The notes under the pieces were generated by a model. The model searched no databases, had not been told where the DNA came from, and worked only from the letters and a program-made list of their open reading frames with translations. This document shows, one piece after another, positions 36,051 to 45,344 of a stretch of DNA of 64,000 bases (positions are counted from its first letter, which is position 1; every line of letters starts with the position of its first letter). Origin of the DNA: Bacteroides faecalis (GTDB lineage: Bacteria; Bacteroidota; Bacteroidia; Bacteroidales; Bacteroidaceae). A program made the position numbers and the translations under genes. The stretch covers positions 496,001-560,000 of the forward strand of contig NZ_BHWB01000003.1 in assembly GCF_003865075.1 (NCBI RefSeq), in the 5' to 3' direction.

Positions 36051-37643
36051 CCTTAATTCCGCAACACTATTATAAATTAAACTTTTTAAGTACCTGAGCA
36101 ACAAAAAGTTGCTCAGGATTTTGCCATGTCAGAATTTTCACTTATCTTAGTGTTGCAAAAAAAACAAGAGAATCCGACGATAGACATGGCGAAGATACAA
36201 ATTAAATCTGAGAGACTCACTCCTTTTGGGGGATTATTTTCAATCATGGAGCAATTTGACTCCACATTATCATCTGTAATCGACTCAACCCTCGGTCTAA
36301 GGTGTAGATCGTTCGGTTATCAGTACAGCGAAATCATCCGTTCTCTCATGAGTATCTACTTCTGTAGCGGTTCATGTATTGAGGATGTCACTACTCATTT
36401 GATGAACCACCTCTCGCTTCATCCGACACTTCGCACTTGTAGCTCTGATACTATCCTCAGGGCGATAAAGGAGTTGACGCAAGAAAACATTTCATACACA
36501 TCAGATATGGGCAAGACCTACGATTTCAATACGGCTGACACTCTCAATACTTTATTGCTCAATTGTATATTTGCATCTGGCCAACTGAAAGAGGGTGAGA
36601 TGTATGATGTTGATTTCGACCATCAGTTCATAGAGACAGAGAAGTATGATGCAAAGCCTACATACAAGAAGTTCCTTGGTTATCGCCCTGGCGTGGCGGT
36701 TATTGGCGATTTGATAGTCGGTATAGAGAATAGCGATGGTAACACAAATGTTCGTTTCCATCAGAAGGACACGCTGAAGAGGTTCTTTGCGAGATTTGAA
36801 CAGAATGGGCTCACTATCAATCGCTTCAGAGCTGATTGTGGATCATGTTCCGAGGAAATCGTGGAGGAAATAGAAAAACACTGCAAGTCCTTCTATATCC
36901 GTGCTAACCGCTGCAGTTCGATCTACAATGACACCTTTGCTCTCAAAGGCTGGAAAACTGAGGAAATCAATGGCATTGAGTTTGAATTGAACTCTATCCT
37001 TGTTGAGAAGTGGAAAGGTAAGGCATATCGACTTGTGATTCAAAGACAGAAACGGATGGATGGTGTGCAGGATTTTTGGGAAGGAGAATACACATACCGT
37101 TGTATCCTGACTAACGACTATGATTCTTCCGTAAGAGAAATTGTCGAGTTCTATAACCTTCGTGGAGGAAAGGAACGTATCTTCGATGATATGAACAATG
37201 GTTTCGGGTGGGACAGATTGCCCAAATCCTTCATGGCAGAGAACACAGTGTTCCTTCTTCTTACAGCACTTATCCGTAACTTTTACAAGGCCATTATTCA
37301 AAGACTTGACGTAAAGAAGTTCGGGCTCAATGCAACAAGTCGCATAAAAGCGTTTGTCTTCAGGTTTATCTCTGTACCAGCCAAGTGGATCAGGACATCA
37401 AGGCGGTATGTGCTGAACATCTATACCTGTAATAATGCTTACGCAGATGTTTTCCAGACTGATTTTGGATAATGCCTACAACTTATGGGAATGATATTGT
37501 GTATTGCCTCAAGTCACATTGTGGGGTAAGGGGATATTGTAGGCAGAAGTGGGTGCTTCAAGTTCAAATTATCTGCAAATTCAGTAATGAGAGGACGTGT
37601 AAACGCAATAAGGACGTTCAAGGGCTTAGTTGCGGATTTGAGG
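36051..37643 (+). mobile_element. IS1380-family insertion sequence, copy 1
   Basis: A 1593-bp element with terminal repeats CCTTAATTCCGCAAC and (complement of right end) CCTCAAATCCGCAAC, 13 of 15 matching, flanked by the target duplication TTCTC (36046-36050, 37644-37648). A perfect hairpin CCTGAGCAAC-loop-GTTGCTCAGG at 36093-36117 just before the transposase probably blocks read-in transcription or translation. Apparently identical to copy 2. Confidence 0.95.
36126..37472 (+). CDS. IS1380-family DDE transposase, copy 1
   Basis: A 448-residue transposase filling most of the element. The catalytic triad is visible as the Asp in YDVDFDHQFIE (about 160), the Asp in FRADCGSCSEE (about 235) and the Glu in LRGGKERIFDDMNNGFGW (about 355). 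The last two motifs are signatures of the IS1380 group. An alternative start at codon 21 (MAKIQIK, 36186) is plausible. It reads opposite to the SusC gene it interrupts. No frameshift or stop, so the element is probably active. Confidence 0.94.
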   Translation: MSEFSLILVLQKKQENPTIDMAKIQIKSERLTPFGGLFSIMEQFDSTLSSVIDSTLGLRCRSFGYQYSEIIRSLMSIYFCSGSCIEDVTTHLMNHLSLHPTLRTCSSDTILRAIKELTQENISYTSDMGKTYDFNTADTLNTLLLNCIFASGQLKEGEMYDVDFDHQFIETEKYDAKPTYKKFLGYRPGVAVIGDLIVGIENSDGNTNVRFHQKDTLKRFFARFEQNGLTINRFRADCGSCSEEIVEEIEKHCKSFYIRANRCSSIYNDTFALKGWKTEEINGIEFELNSILVEKWKGKAYRLVIQRQKRMDGVQDFWEGEYTYRCILTNDYDSSVREIVEFYNLRGGKERIFDDMNNGFGWDRLPKSFMAENTVFLLLTALIRNFYKAIIQRLDVKKFGLNATSRIKAFVFRFISVPAKWIRTSRRYVLNIYTCNNAYADVFQTDFG

Positions 37644-37919
37644 TTCTCCAATATTAGCGCGTACTGTTGTGCGTAATCCCATTGTTGAGGGAATATCGCC
37701 TCTTGACATCAAAATGTTAGTGCGATGGTCTTTGAACATATCCAGCTCAACACTCAACGAGTTAAACAGAGCTATTTCCCATGCAAGATTGGATTTATAG
37801 GCTTTCTCCCAAGTTATGTCGGAATTAGCATAGCGTGATACTGCAACAGTTTGGAATTTTTTTCCGTAATCGGTACCGAATTTAATGGTACCGGCATTCA
37901 TATTCATCATATTCAAATA

Positions 37920-39512
37920 CCTTAATTCCGCAACACTATTATAAATTAAACTTTTTAAGTACCTGAGCAACAAAAAGTTGCTCAGGATTTTGCCATGTCA
38001 GAATTTTCACTTATCTTAGTGTTGCAAAAAAAACAAGAGAATCCGACGATAGACATGGCGAAGATACAAATTAAATCTGAGAGACTCACTCCTTTTGGGG
38101 GATTATTTTCAATCATGGAGCAATTTGACTCCACATTATCATCTGTAATCGACTCAACCCTCGGTCTAAGGTGTAGATCGTTCGGTTATCAGTACAGCGA
38201 AATCATCCGTTCTCTCATGAGTATCTACTTCTGTAGCGGTTCATGTATTGAGGATGTCACTACTCATTTGATGAACCACCTCTCGCTTCATCCGACACTT
38301 CGCACTTGTAGCTCTGATACTATCCTCAGGGCGATAAAGGAGTTGACGCAAGAAAACATTTCATACACATCAGATATGGGCAAGACCTACGATTTCAATA
38401 CGGCTGACACTCTCAATACTTTATTGCTCAATTGTATATTTGCATCTGGCCAACTGAAAGAGGGTGAGATGTATGATGTTGATTTCGACCATCAGTTCAT
38501 AGAGACAGAGAAGTATGATGCAAAGCCTACATACAAGAAGTTCCTTGGTTATCGCCCTGGCGTGGCGGTTATTGGCGATTTGATAGTCGGTATAGAGAAT
38601 AGCGATGGTAACACAAATGTTCGTTTCCATCAGAAGGACACGCTGAAGAGGTTCTTTGCGAGATTTGAACAGAATGGGCTCACTATCAATCGCTTCAGAG
38701 CTGATTGTGGATCATGTTCCGAGGAAATCGTGGAGGAAATAGAAAAACACTGCAAGTCCTTCTATATCCGTGCTAACCGCTGCAGTTCGATCTACAATGA
38801 CACCTTTGCTCTCAAAGGCTGGAAAACTGAGGAAATCAATGGCATTGAGTTTGAATTGAACTCTATCCTTGTTGAGAAGTGGAAAGGTAAGGCATATCGA
38901 CTTGTGATTCAAAGACAGAAACGGATGGATGGTGTGCAGGATTTTTGGGAAGGAGAATACACATACCGTTGTATCCTGACTAACGACTATGATTCTTCCG
39001 TAAGAGAAATTGTCGAGTTCTATAACCTTCGTGGAGGAAAGGAACGTATCTTCGATGATATGAACAATGGTTTCGGGTGGGACAGATTGCCCAAATCCTT
39101 CATGGCAGAGAACACAGTGTTCCTTCTTCTTACAGCACTTATCCGTAACTTTTACAAGGCCATTATTCAAAGACTTGACGTAAAGAAGTTCGGGCTCAAT
39201 GCAACAAGTCGCATAAAAGCGTTTGTCTTCAGGTTTATCTCTGTACCAGCCAAGTGGATCAGGACATCAAGGCGGTATGTGCTGAACATCTATACCTGTA
39301 ATAATGCTTACGCAGATGTTTTCCAGACTGATTTTGGATAATGCCTACAACTTATGGGAATGATATTGTGTATTGCCTCAAGTCACATTGTGGGGTAAGG
39401 GGATATTGTAGGCAGAAGTGGGTGCTTCAAGTTCAAATTATCTGCAAATTCAGTAATGAGAGGACGTGTAAACGCAATAAGGACGTTCAAGGGCTTAGTT
39501 GCGGATTTGAGG
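37920..39512 (+). mobile_element. IS1380-family insertion sequence, copy 2
   Basis: Same 1593 bases as copy 1, offset by 1869, same orientation, with a different target duplication AAATA (37915-37919, 39513-39517). It therefore inserted by its own transposition event rather than arising by local duplication. Recombination between the copies would delete 1869 bp and leave a single IS. Confidence 0.95.
37995..39341 (+). CDS. IS1380-family DDE transposase, copy 2
   Basis: Identical 448-residue protein to that of copy 1, with the same DDE residues and the same hairpin (37962-37986) before the start. Intact. It is the reason the N-terminal SusC fragment of PUL-2 ends after GEERFFY. Confidence 0.94.
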   Translation: MSEFSLILVLQKKQENPTIDMAKIQIKSERLTPFGGLFSIMEQFDSTLSSVIDSTLGLRCRSFGYQYSEIIRSLMSIYFCSGSCIEDVTTHLMNHLSLHPTLRTCSSDTILRAIKELTQENISYTSDMGKTYDFNTADTLNTLLLNCIFASGQLKEGEMYDVDFDHQFIETEKYDAKPTYKKFLGYRPGVAVIGDLIVGIENSDGNTNVRFHQKDTLKRFFARFEQNGLTINRFRADCGSCSEEIVEEIEKHCKSFYIRANRCSSIYNDTFALKGWKTEEINGIEFELNSILVEKWKGKAYRLVIQRQKRMDGVQDFWEGEYTYRCILTNDYDSSVREIVEFYNLRGGKERIFDDMNNGFGWDRLPKSFMAENTVFLLLTALIRNFYKAIIQRLDVKKFGLNATSRIKAFVFRFISVPAKWIRTSRRYVLNIYTCNNAYADVFQTDFG

Positions 39513-41588
39513 AAATAGAAGAAACGTTCTTCTCCATTATTAAACCAATTCGTAAGTTCATCGTTACCAACAATTCCGAATGAGTAACGAACTTTTAACT
39601 TATCAAGGAAAGAAACATTCTTTAAAAATGCTTCATTTTTAATGTTCCAAGCAGCTCCAATAGAAGGAAAAAATCCCCATCTGTGTTTTTCGTCAAATCT
39701 TTCTGAAGCATTATAACCGAAATTAAATTCTGCCATATAACGATTGTCATATCCATAAGTTACACGACCGGACAAACTGATATTCCGTTGAGGAAGGGAA
39801 CGTTCTAGATTACCCGCGTTAGAAAGTTTTTTCTCACGTACATAATATAGTAATGTTCCTCCTACATTATGAAGTTCATTAAAAGTATGATCATACATCA
39901 ATGAACCTTCTATCCAGTTTTCATTCCATACTTCTTTTCCTTTTTCGCTATAATTCAGATAATCACGTCCTGTTGTTTCATTTAGGAGTATTACATCTTT
40001 CATTTCATTTTTATTTTCATTATCTTTAACACCCATGTAATAAAAAGGAACAATTGATCTGGAAAGGGCACTTTGAGCACTTCGTTTGGTATATGCCATC
40101 AAGCGTCCTTTCAATCCGGGAATAATAAAACTGAAATCCTGATTCAATTCAAATTGTGCAGTGAAATTAGCTCTATTATCTTCACTATATCCTGATAAAG
40201 CAGAAGCATAGGGATTGTAAAAAAGATCTGATTCGGATTGGGAGTTTTCAGACATAGGAGCATTTCCAAATAGAGGATGCTTGACCCACGAACGATATGA
40301 TTGAGGATATACAGCAGGAAACATAACTGGATTGGCTTTCAGCAGACTTTTGAATACATCACCTCCCGTACCGACAGAAGGACCATGCAGGTAATCGAAA
40401 AGTGCATTAATTCTAACAGAAGCTTTTGTGCTATTCGTCAAATTCAGGTCTATGTTGGAACGAACTTCCATACTGGAATTCGACACGTTCGAATTAAAAT
40501 CGTTTGACTTATGTGTTTTCAACATACCATCATCGTAGCGGTAAGATGCAGATAAATAATATTTGGCAATATCTGCACCTCCGGAAACATTCATGTTTAT
40601 TCTGTGATTCAATGTATACTTCTTGATCATGATGTCACGCCAGTTATTGTTCGGATACAATAGAGGGTTCACTCCCCTTTTTGTATTCTCTATTTTATCA
40701 AAATCATATATTCTTTCTCCTCCTCGGGTAAGAGATGCATCATTAGCTAATTTCATATAACTAATATTGTCCGCAAGGTTATAATCTTTTGCATTGGTCG
40801 ATAAAGAAGACTCATAACGAATATTAAATTTTGTTTTTCCTACAAAACCACCTTTGGTAGAAACCAATATGACTCCATTTGCCCCACGACTTCCATACAT
40901 AGATGTAGCTGTTGCATCTTTCAAGATAGAAAATCCTTCAATATCATCAGGTTGTATCCTTGCCAATTCTGTTGTTGTAGATTCGATCCCATTAATCAGA
41001 ATTAACGGATTGACTCTTCCTGTACCAAAAGAACCAACTCCTCGAATAAAAAATTGTGCATTATCGCGTCCCGGTTCTCCTGAAGTCTGGTAACTGATAA
41101 GGCCAGCTACTCGACCGGAAAGCATAGACGTTAAATTACTGCTTGGTCCTCTTAGTTCCGAAGGTCTAAGTGTTGCAACAGAACCTACTACTGTTTTTTT
41201 CTTTTCTTTACCCCATGCTGTAACAACTACTTCTTCCAATAATTCCTCATCTGCTTTTAAAACTATTTTTAGCTGAGTATTATTCTTTATTGGTACTTCC
41301 TGCGATCTATACCCAATATAGGATATTATTAATACATCAGTGGGTTTAGCGTTTAATTTAAATATTCCATTTGTGTTGGTAACAGTACCTACCGTAGTTC
41401 CCTTAATTTTGATATTGGCACCTACCACGGTAGTGACCTGATCTTCTTCATACACAACGCCTGTAATCTCCTTAATGTTTTGTGCCGTTAAGCTGCAAGG
41501 GATAAGCATTAATAAGCAGATACTTCGTACCCTTTTTAGTAGTTCTTTTGTTTTCATGTTTTTATACTTAAAGTTATATATTAGGATT

Positions 41589-42761
41589 TTATTCTCCGTT
41601 AATGGTATCTAATGTTTTCCAGCACTGATATAATCCCCTCGGCACATGAAAACATCCCTTCCACTTTCCCCCTTTGAGTGGTAGTAGCACTTCCCCTCTG
41701 CGATCCAGATACCCAAACCATTCGGGATATTGAGTATCCTTAAAATGGTTCCATGTATAATCGTGTACCTTCTCAAACCATTCCAGACAGTTTTTATCCC
41801 CAGTCAGCTGGTATCCTTTCAATAGCGAGATTAGTGTTTCGATATGCACCCACCAAAGTTTCTGGTCCCATTCCAACTGTTGGGGAGGACAGCCATTACG
41901 GTCCATGAAGTAGTATATACCACCGTATTCCTTATCCCAACCGTAATCGAGCATGGTAAGAGTCACATTCTTCGCCTTTTCGATCAATTCGGGACGGTTC
42001 AGGCGTTTGCCCAGATCCATGATGAACCACATGGCTTCAATAGCATGCCCGGGGGTGATCTGGCGACCTTCGAAACAGTCGGCAAGACTACCGTCCGCGT
42101 TTACATTCTCAACAATGATGCCTCCCAGTTCCGGACGGTAGAATACTTCCATTACTTCATGGATACATGTTTCCATGGTTTGTCGGAGGTACTCTTCATC
42201 CAATAAATGTTCGATTTCCAAAGCCAGATTACAGAGAATCATCGGTAAGGCGAAGTTCTTCAGATTACGGGTGCCCGGATGGAGCTTGTTCCATTTCCCT
42301 TTCGGATTATCGACTTTGGAAAGGACGATTTCAAATGTCTTCTTCGCTATTTCCGCATACTCTTGGTTGCCTGTGGCCAGACTCAGTTGTCCGAAGGCCA
42401 TGGTGGCGAAGGTGTAGGAGAAGATGTTGTATGGTTCTACCAATGGGCTACCCGAACGCTCGAGAGAGAAGTACCAGTTATAATTCCCGTCATGTCCGTA
42501 TTTCTTTAAGAATTCACCGCCTTGGATGGCGCAGTCGAGCCATTCCTGCCGTTTTTCCACTTTATTGTAGAGCATTGAGAACATCCAGACTTCACGCCCT
42601 TGAAGCCAGATGAACTTGTCGGTGTCGAATACGTTTCCTTCACGATCCAGGCAGGTGAAGTATCCGCCATGTTCCCGGTCTTGGGAGTGGTCGAGCCAGA
42701 AGGGAAGAACATTCTCGAGCAGTTCGTCCCTGTATTGATTTGCTAGTTTCTTAAAATCCAT
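41589..42761 (-). CDS. AGE-family N-acylglucosamine 2-epimerase, copy B
   Basis: A 390-residue enzyme identical to copy A (9902-11110) over residues 1-384, then ending DTINGE. It has the same AGE motifs (PGHAIEA, LWWVHIETL, KGCFHVPR) and the same probable role, ManNAc/GlcNAc interconversion in the cytoplasm. Here it follows the intact sugar porter by 21 bases in the ROK-side operon, so this copy is the one likely to be expressed. The SusC of PUL-2 begins 31 bases after its stop, so transcription could continue into PUL-2. The normal family length (about 390) fits either C-terminus. Confidence 0.9.
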   Translation of the reverse strand: MDFKKLANQYRDELLENVLPFWLDHSQDREHGGYFTCLDREGNVFDTDKFIWLQGREVWMFSMLYNKVEKRQEWLDCAIQGGEFLKKYGHDGNYNWYFSLERSGSPLVEPYNIFSYTFATMAFGQLSLATGNQEYAEIAKKTFEIVLSKVDNPKGKWNKLHPGTRNLKNFALPMILCNLALEIEHLLDEEYLRQTMETCIHEVMEVFYRPELGGIIVENVNADGSLADCFEGRQITPGHAIEAMWFIMDLGKRLNRPELIEKAKNVTLTMLDYGWDKEYGGIYYFMDRNGCPPQQLEWDQKLWWVHIETLISLLKGYQLTGDKNCLEWFEKVHDYTWNHFKDTQYPEWFGYLDRRGEVLLPLKGGKWKGCFHVPRGLYQCWKTLDTINGE

Positions 42762-43295
42762 ATTTCTTTTATTGTTAAATGATTAAGGTCTGTATGACTG
42801 TCCCGAACGGGTCCAGTATCTTTCTATTTCTTCCAGGGACTTGCCGGTGGTTTCCGGCACGAGTCTCCAGACGATGAGCATATAGGGTACGCACATGATG
42901 GCGAACAGGAAGAATGTTCCGGCGGGGGTGAGGTTTTGGAGCATCCAGGGGGTGAGTTGTCCGATCAGGTACGTTCCGATCCACAGGGCGAAACCGGCTA
43001 TGGACATGGCCAGCCCGCGCACTTTGGTGGGGTACATCTCAGAGAGGAGCACGAAGACTACGGCGCAGATGGAGACGGCGCAGCAGAATACGTAGGACAA
43101 GAAGAAGGACAGCAGCAACAGGCTGGAGATTCCCAGGGATTCGCCATAGAGGAAGTAGAGGCCGATCAGGAGCAGGCTGATGATCATGCCGGAAACGCCG
43201 TAGTAAACAAGGTTTTTACGACCCACTTTGTCGATGATGATGACGGCCAGGACGGTGGTAAGGGTATTGACTAGTCCTACGAGAACTTGGTAAAA
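41608..43295. repeat. Inverted repeat arm B, 1688 bp (pairs with 9368-11055)
   Basis: Exact reverse complement partner of arm A as far as can be read by eye. The outer end lies inside the intact sugar-porter gene at about codon 303; the inner end lies six codons before the epimerase stop. The arms enclose 30,552 bp (11056-41607). The sequence outside the porter-internal end is lower in GC (24 of 60 bases at 43861-43920), so the arm looks like a block of different composition inside the gene. Confidence 0.97.
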
Positions 43296-44201
43296 CAGGG
43301 AATCTCCTCCTGAAAGCCCTGCATCTTCGAAGATGGAAGGACCATAATATAGTACGGCGTTCACTCCCATAAACTGCCCTAAAATGGCTATACACACACC
43401 AATGATAACCGCCTTAAGAATTCCCGGCTTCATCAGTAATGCCCATTCTGACTTTGTCTCAGAAGTTAGGACTGATTTTGTTTCACTTAATTGACATTTA
43501 GCTTCTGAAATCGAGTTATATATTCTCTCTAAAATATTGATAGCTTTTTCCTCTTTTCCTCTGACGATCAACCATCGCGGACTTTCTGGAATAAAGAATA
43601 TAATAATGAAGAATAGTATAGCTGGTAATGTTTCCATTCCTAACATTCCCCTCCACACTTCAGAAACAAATATTTTATTGAGCCAGGAGATATTCAGTTG
43701 AGCACCACCTTCTACCCACGATAATAACTGATAATTGACTAAATAAGCTCCAAGGAAACCAACCGTAACAGCCAATTGATAAAGAGAGACTAAACGACCT
43801 CTGTATTGTGCAACCGAAACTTCTGAGATATAAAGAGGAGAAACAATAGAAACAACACCAATACCGACTCCACCTATAATGCGATAAACAACTAACTGTG
43901 TAAAGTCAGCAGAAATGGCACATCCCAAAGCTGATGTAGAAAATAATACTGCGGAAATAACCATCGTCATTTTTCGTCCGAGTTTATCACTCAAAATTCC
44001 AGCGAAAAGAACACCTATAATAGATCCTACTAAAGCGCATCCTACATACCAGCCTTGTTGCAATGCATCCAATTGGAAAAGTTGAGTCACCTGAGCTATT
44101 GTCCCGGATATGACAGCAGTATCATATCCGAACAAAAATCCTCCTAGTGCAGCTACAACCGAAAGGAATATAAGATAACTAAAATTAATGGTAGACTTCA
44201 T
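42783..44201 (-). CDS. MFS sugar porter (proton-coupled sugar transporter)
   Basis: A 472-residue inner-membrane transporter with 12 hydrophobic segments and sugar-porter signatures: GGFLFGYDTAVISGT, LGRKMTMV, PESPRWL, VGRKNLVYYGVSG and the C-terminal PETTGKSLEEIERYW. It should import a monosaccharide or amino sugar for the adjacent 2-epimerase, possibly ManNAc or a related sugar, though hexoses are equally possible for the family. It lies 9 bases after the DUF4434 gene. Codons 303-472 are in the high-GC repeat arm while codons 1-302 are AT-rich, so the gene may be a mosaic. The frame is intact across the boundary. Confidence 0.92.
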   Translation of the reverse strand: MKSTINFSYLIFLSVVAALGGFLFGYDTAVISGTIAQVTQLFQLDALQQGWYVGCALVGSIIGVLFAGILSDKLGRKMTMVISAVLFSTSALGCAISADFTQLVVYRIIGGVGIGVVSIVSPLYISEVSVAQYRGRLVSLYQLAVTVGFLGAYLVNYQLLSWVEGGAQLNISWLNKIFVSEVWRGMLGMETLPAILFFIIIFFIPESPRWLIVRGKEEKAINILERIYNSISEAKCQLSETKSVLTSETKSEWALLMKPGILKAVIIGVCIAILGQFMGVNAVLYYGPSIFEDAGLSGGDSLFYQVLVGLVNTLTTVLAVIIIDKVGRKNLVYYGVSGMIISLLLIGLYFLYGESLGISSLLLLSFFLSYVFCCAVSICAVVFVLLSEMYPTKVRGLAMSIAGFALWIGTYLIGQLTPWMLQNLTPAGTFFLFAIMCVPYMLIVWRLVPETTGKSLEEIERYWTRSGQSYRP

Positions 44202-44210
44202 AGCGTGTAC

Positions 44211-45311
44211 TTATTTAATTTCAAAATACTCTCTATATCTATCATACAAATGCCCTGCCTGCAAATAAGCAGATTGAGGACTCATAAAATGAGAGAATTC
44301 AAAAGTAATAGCCTTATCGTATCCGGCTCGTTTAGCAGCTTCAAGTTTCATTCGAAGTTTATCAAATTTAATGGGTAGAAAACGAATAAGCATATCACGA
44401 TCAAGCGTCTCTGCGTTTGTCCAACATTTCATACCATACTTATCTGCTAACTTTTTATTTACAGTAAAGAACTCATCTAATTCATCGTAGTCTATATGAC
44501 CATCCTGAAAAGCACACGCATCTACCACATCATGAATACCATCAAAAATTTCATTCCATTCCTTTTCGTGTTGTTGCACAGAAACTGCATCTTCCTTGGT
44601 CAGTTTATCCGTACCCATAATAGCTTTCTTACCATCAATCCATGGAGAGATGAAAGTCGGGAGACCATTAGAAACATCCTTGCACTGTTTACCCATTGAA
44701 TGAAAAGCATCAATTGCCCCTTTTGTCGCCCGACTAATTTCTCCACTGATGTACCAGCCACCGAAACTTTTATATTTCTCACCGTACATCTTCCATACTT
44801 CATCAATTACATATTTGTTATCCTCAATCTCCCAACTTAAATCTCCAGTATCCCAATAGCGTCCGGAATCATATAGACCAAAATAGAATTTCATTTTATA
44901 CTTTTCAGCTAAACGCAAATACATATCCACTAAATCTACCGACGGCATATAACATCCTTTCTTCAAAAGATAAGGAGAAGGATAAGTCATAAACTTACGA
45001 TAACCGGAACGAATCATGATTACTGTATCAATGCCAATTCTCTTCATATACTGAAAATCTCGGTCCCATTCTTTTTCTCCCCAGTTTTGATGAGGAATAT
45101 CATGAGAAATCTCATCCAAAAATGTTCCGGTTATCTTTAAACCATTATTTTTAGGAACAATTAGTCTACTTTCTAAATTTCCAGCCATATCTGCCGGAGA
45201 GGACTCTCTCCTCCCCTCATCATTAGCTGCAAATAATGAAGGGGCAACTAAAGCAGAAGCCCCAGTTAAAGCAGCCTTTTTTAAAAAATCTCTACGATTA
45301 TTCGTTTCCAT
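44211..45311 (-). CDS. Tat-exported DUF4434 putative glycosidase
   Basis: A 366-residue protein starting with a twin-arginine signal (NNRRDFLKKAALTGASAL). Residues about 50-366 form a DUF4434 TIM-barrel-like domain (KITGTFLDEISHDIPHQNW, FYFGLYDSGRYWDTGD, GGWYISGEIS). The family is related to glycoside hydrolases but has no proven activity that I know of; Glu in YISGEIS and Asp/Glu in the C-terminal strands are candidate catalytic residues. Export as a folded protein suggests a cofactor or partner. It is the second gene of the operon starting with the FAD oxidoreductase (33-base gap). Confidence 0.8.
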   Translation of the reverse strand: METNNRRDFLKKAALTGASALVAPSLFAANDEGRRESSPADMAGNLESRLIVPKNNGLKITGTFLDEISHDIPHQNWGEKEWDRDFQYMKRIGIDTVIMIRSGYRKFMTYPSPYLLKKGCYMPSVDLVDMYLRLAEKYKMKFYFGLYDSGRYWDTGDLSWEIEDNKYVIDEVWKMYGEKYKSFGGWYISGEISRATKGAIDAFHSMGKQCKDVSNGLPTFISPWIDGKKAIMGTDKLTKEDAVSVQQHEKEWNEIFDGIHDVVDACAFQDGHIDYDELDEFFTVNKKLADKYGMKCWTNAETLDRDMLIRFLPIKFDKLRMKLEAAKRAGYDKAITFEFSHFMSPQSAYLQAGHLYDRYREYFEIK

Positions 45312-45344
45312 AGTTTCAATTTTGTTTTATTTTATATATGTACC

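Larger units (their letters stand above)
35212..41557 (-). pseudogene. SusC/RagA transporter gene of PUL-2, interrupted by two IS copies
   Basis: The gene is in three pieces: 39513-41557 (signal peptide, carboxypeptidase-like domain, plug with FSILKDATATSMYGSRGANG, first barrel strands), 37644-37914, and 35212-36045 (barrel end). Removing each IS plus one copy of its 5-bp duplication joins them in frame: 2045 + 271 + 834 = 3150 bases, 1049 codons and a stop, a normal SusC length. The second junction recreates the family motif ANIGEMKSHGFE. No other frameshift is apparent, so the insertions are recent and the gene is inactive but restorable. It begins 31 bases after the epimerase copy B. Confidence 0.95.

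Noticed and set aside
36843..37301. 152-codon minus-strand frame in both IS copies
   Set aside because: Antisense to the catalytic part of the transposase; present twice only because the IS is.
36051..39512. Composite transposon formed by the two IS copies
   Set aside because: Each copy has its own 5-bp target duplication and the DNA between them is SusC coding sequence, so they are two independent insertions.
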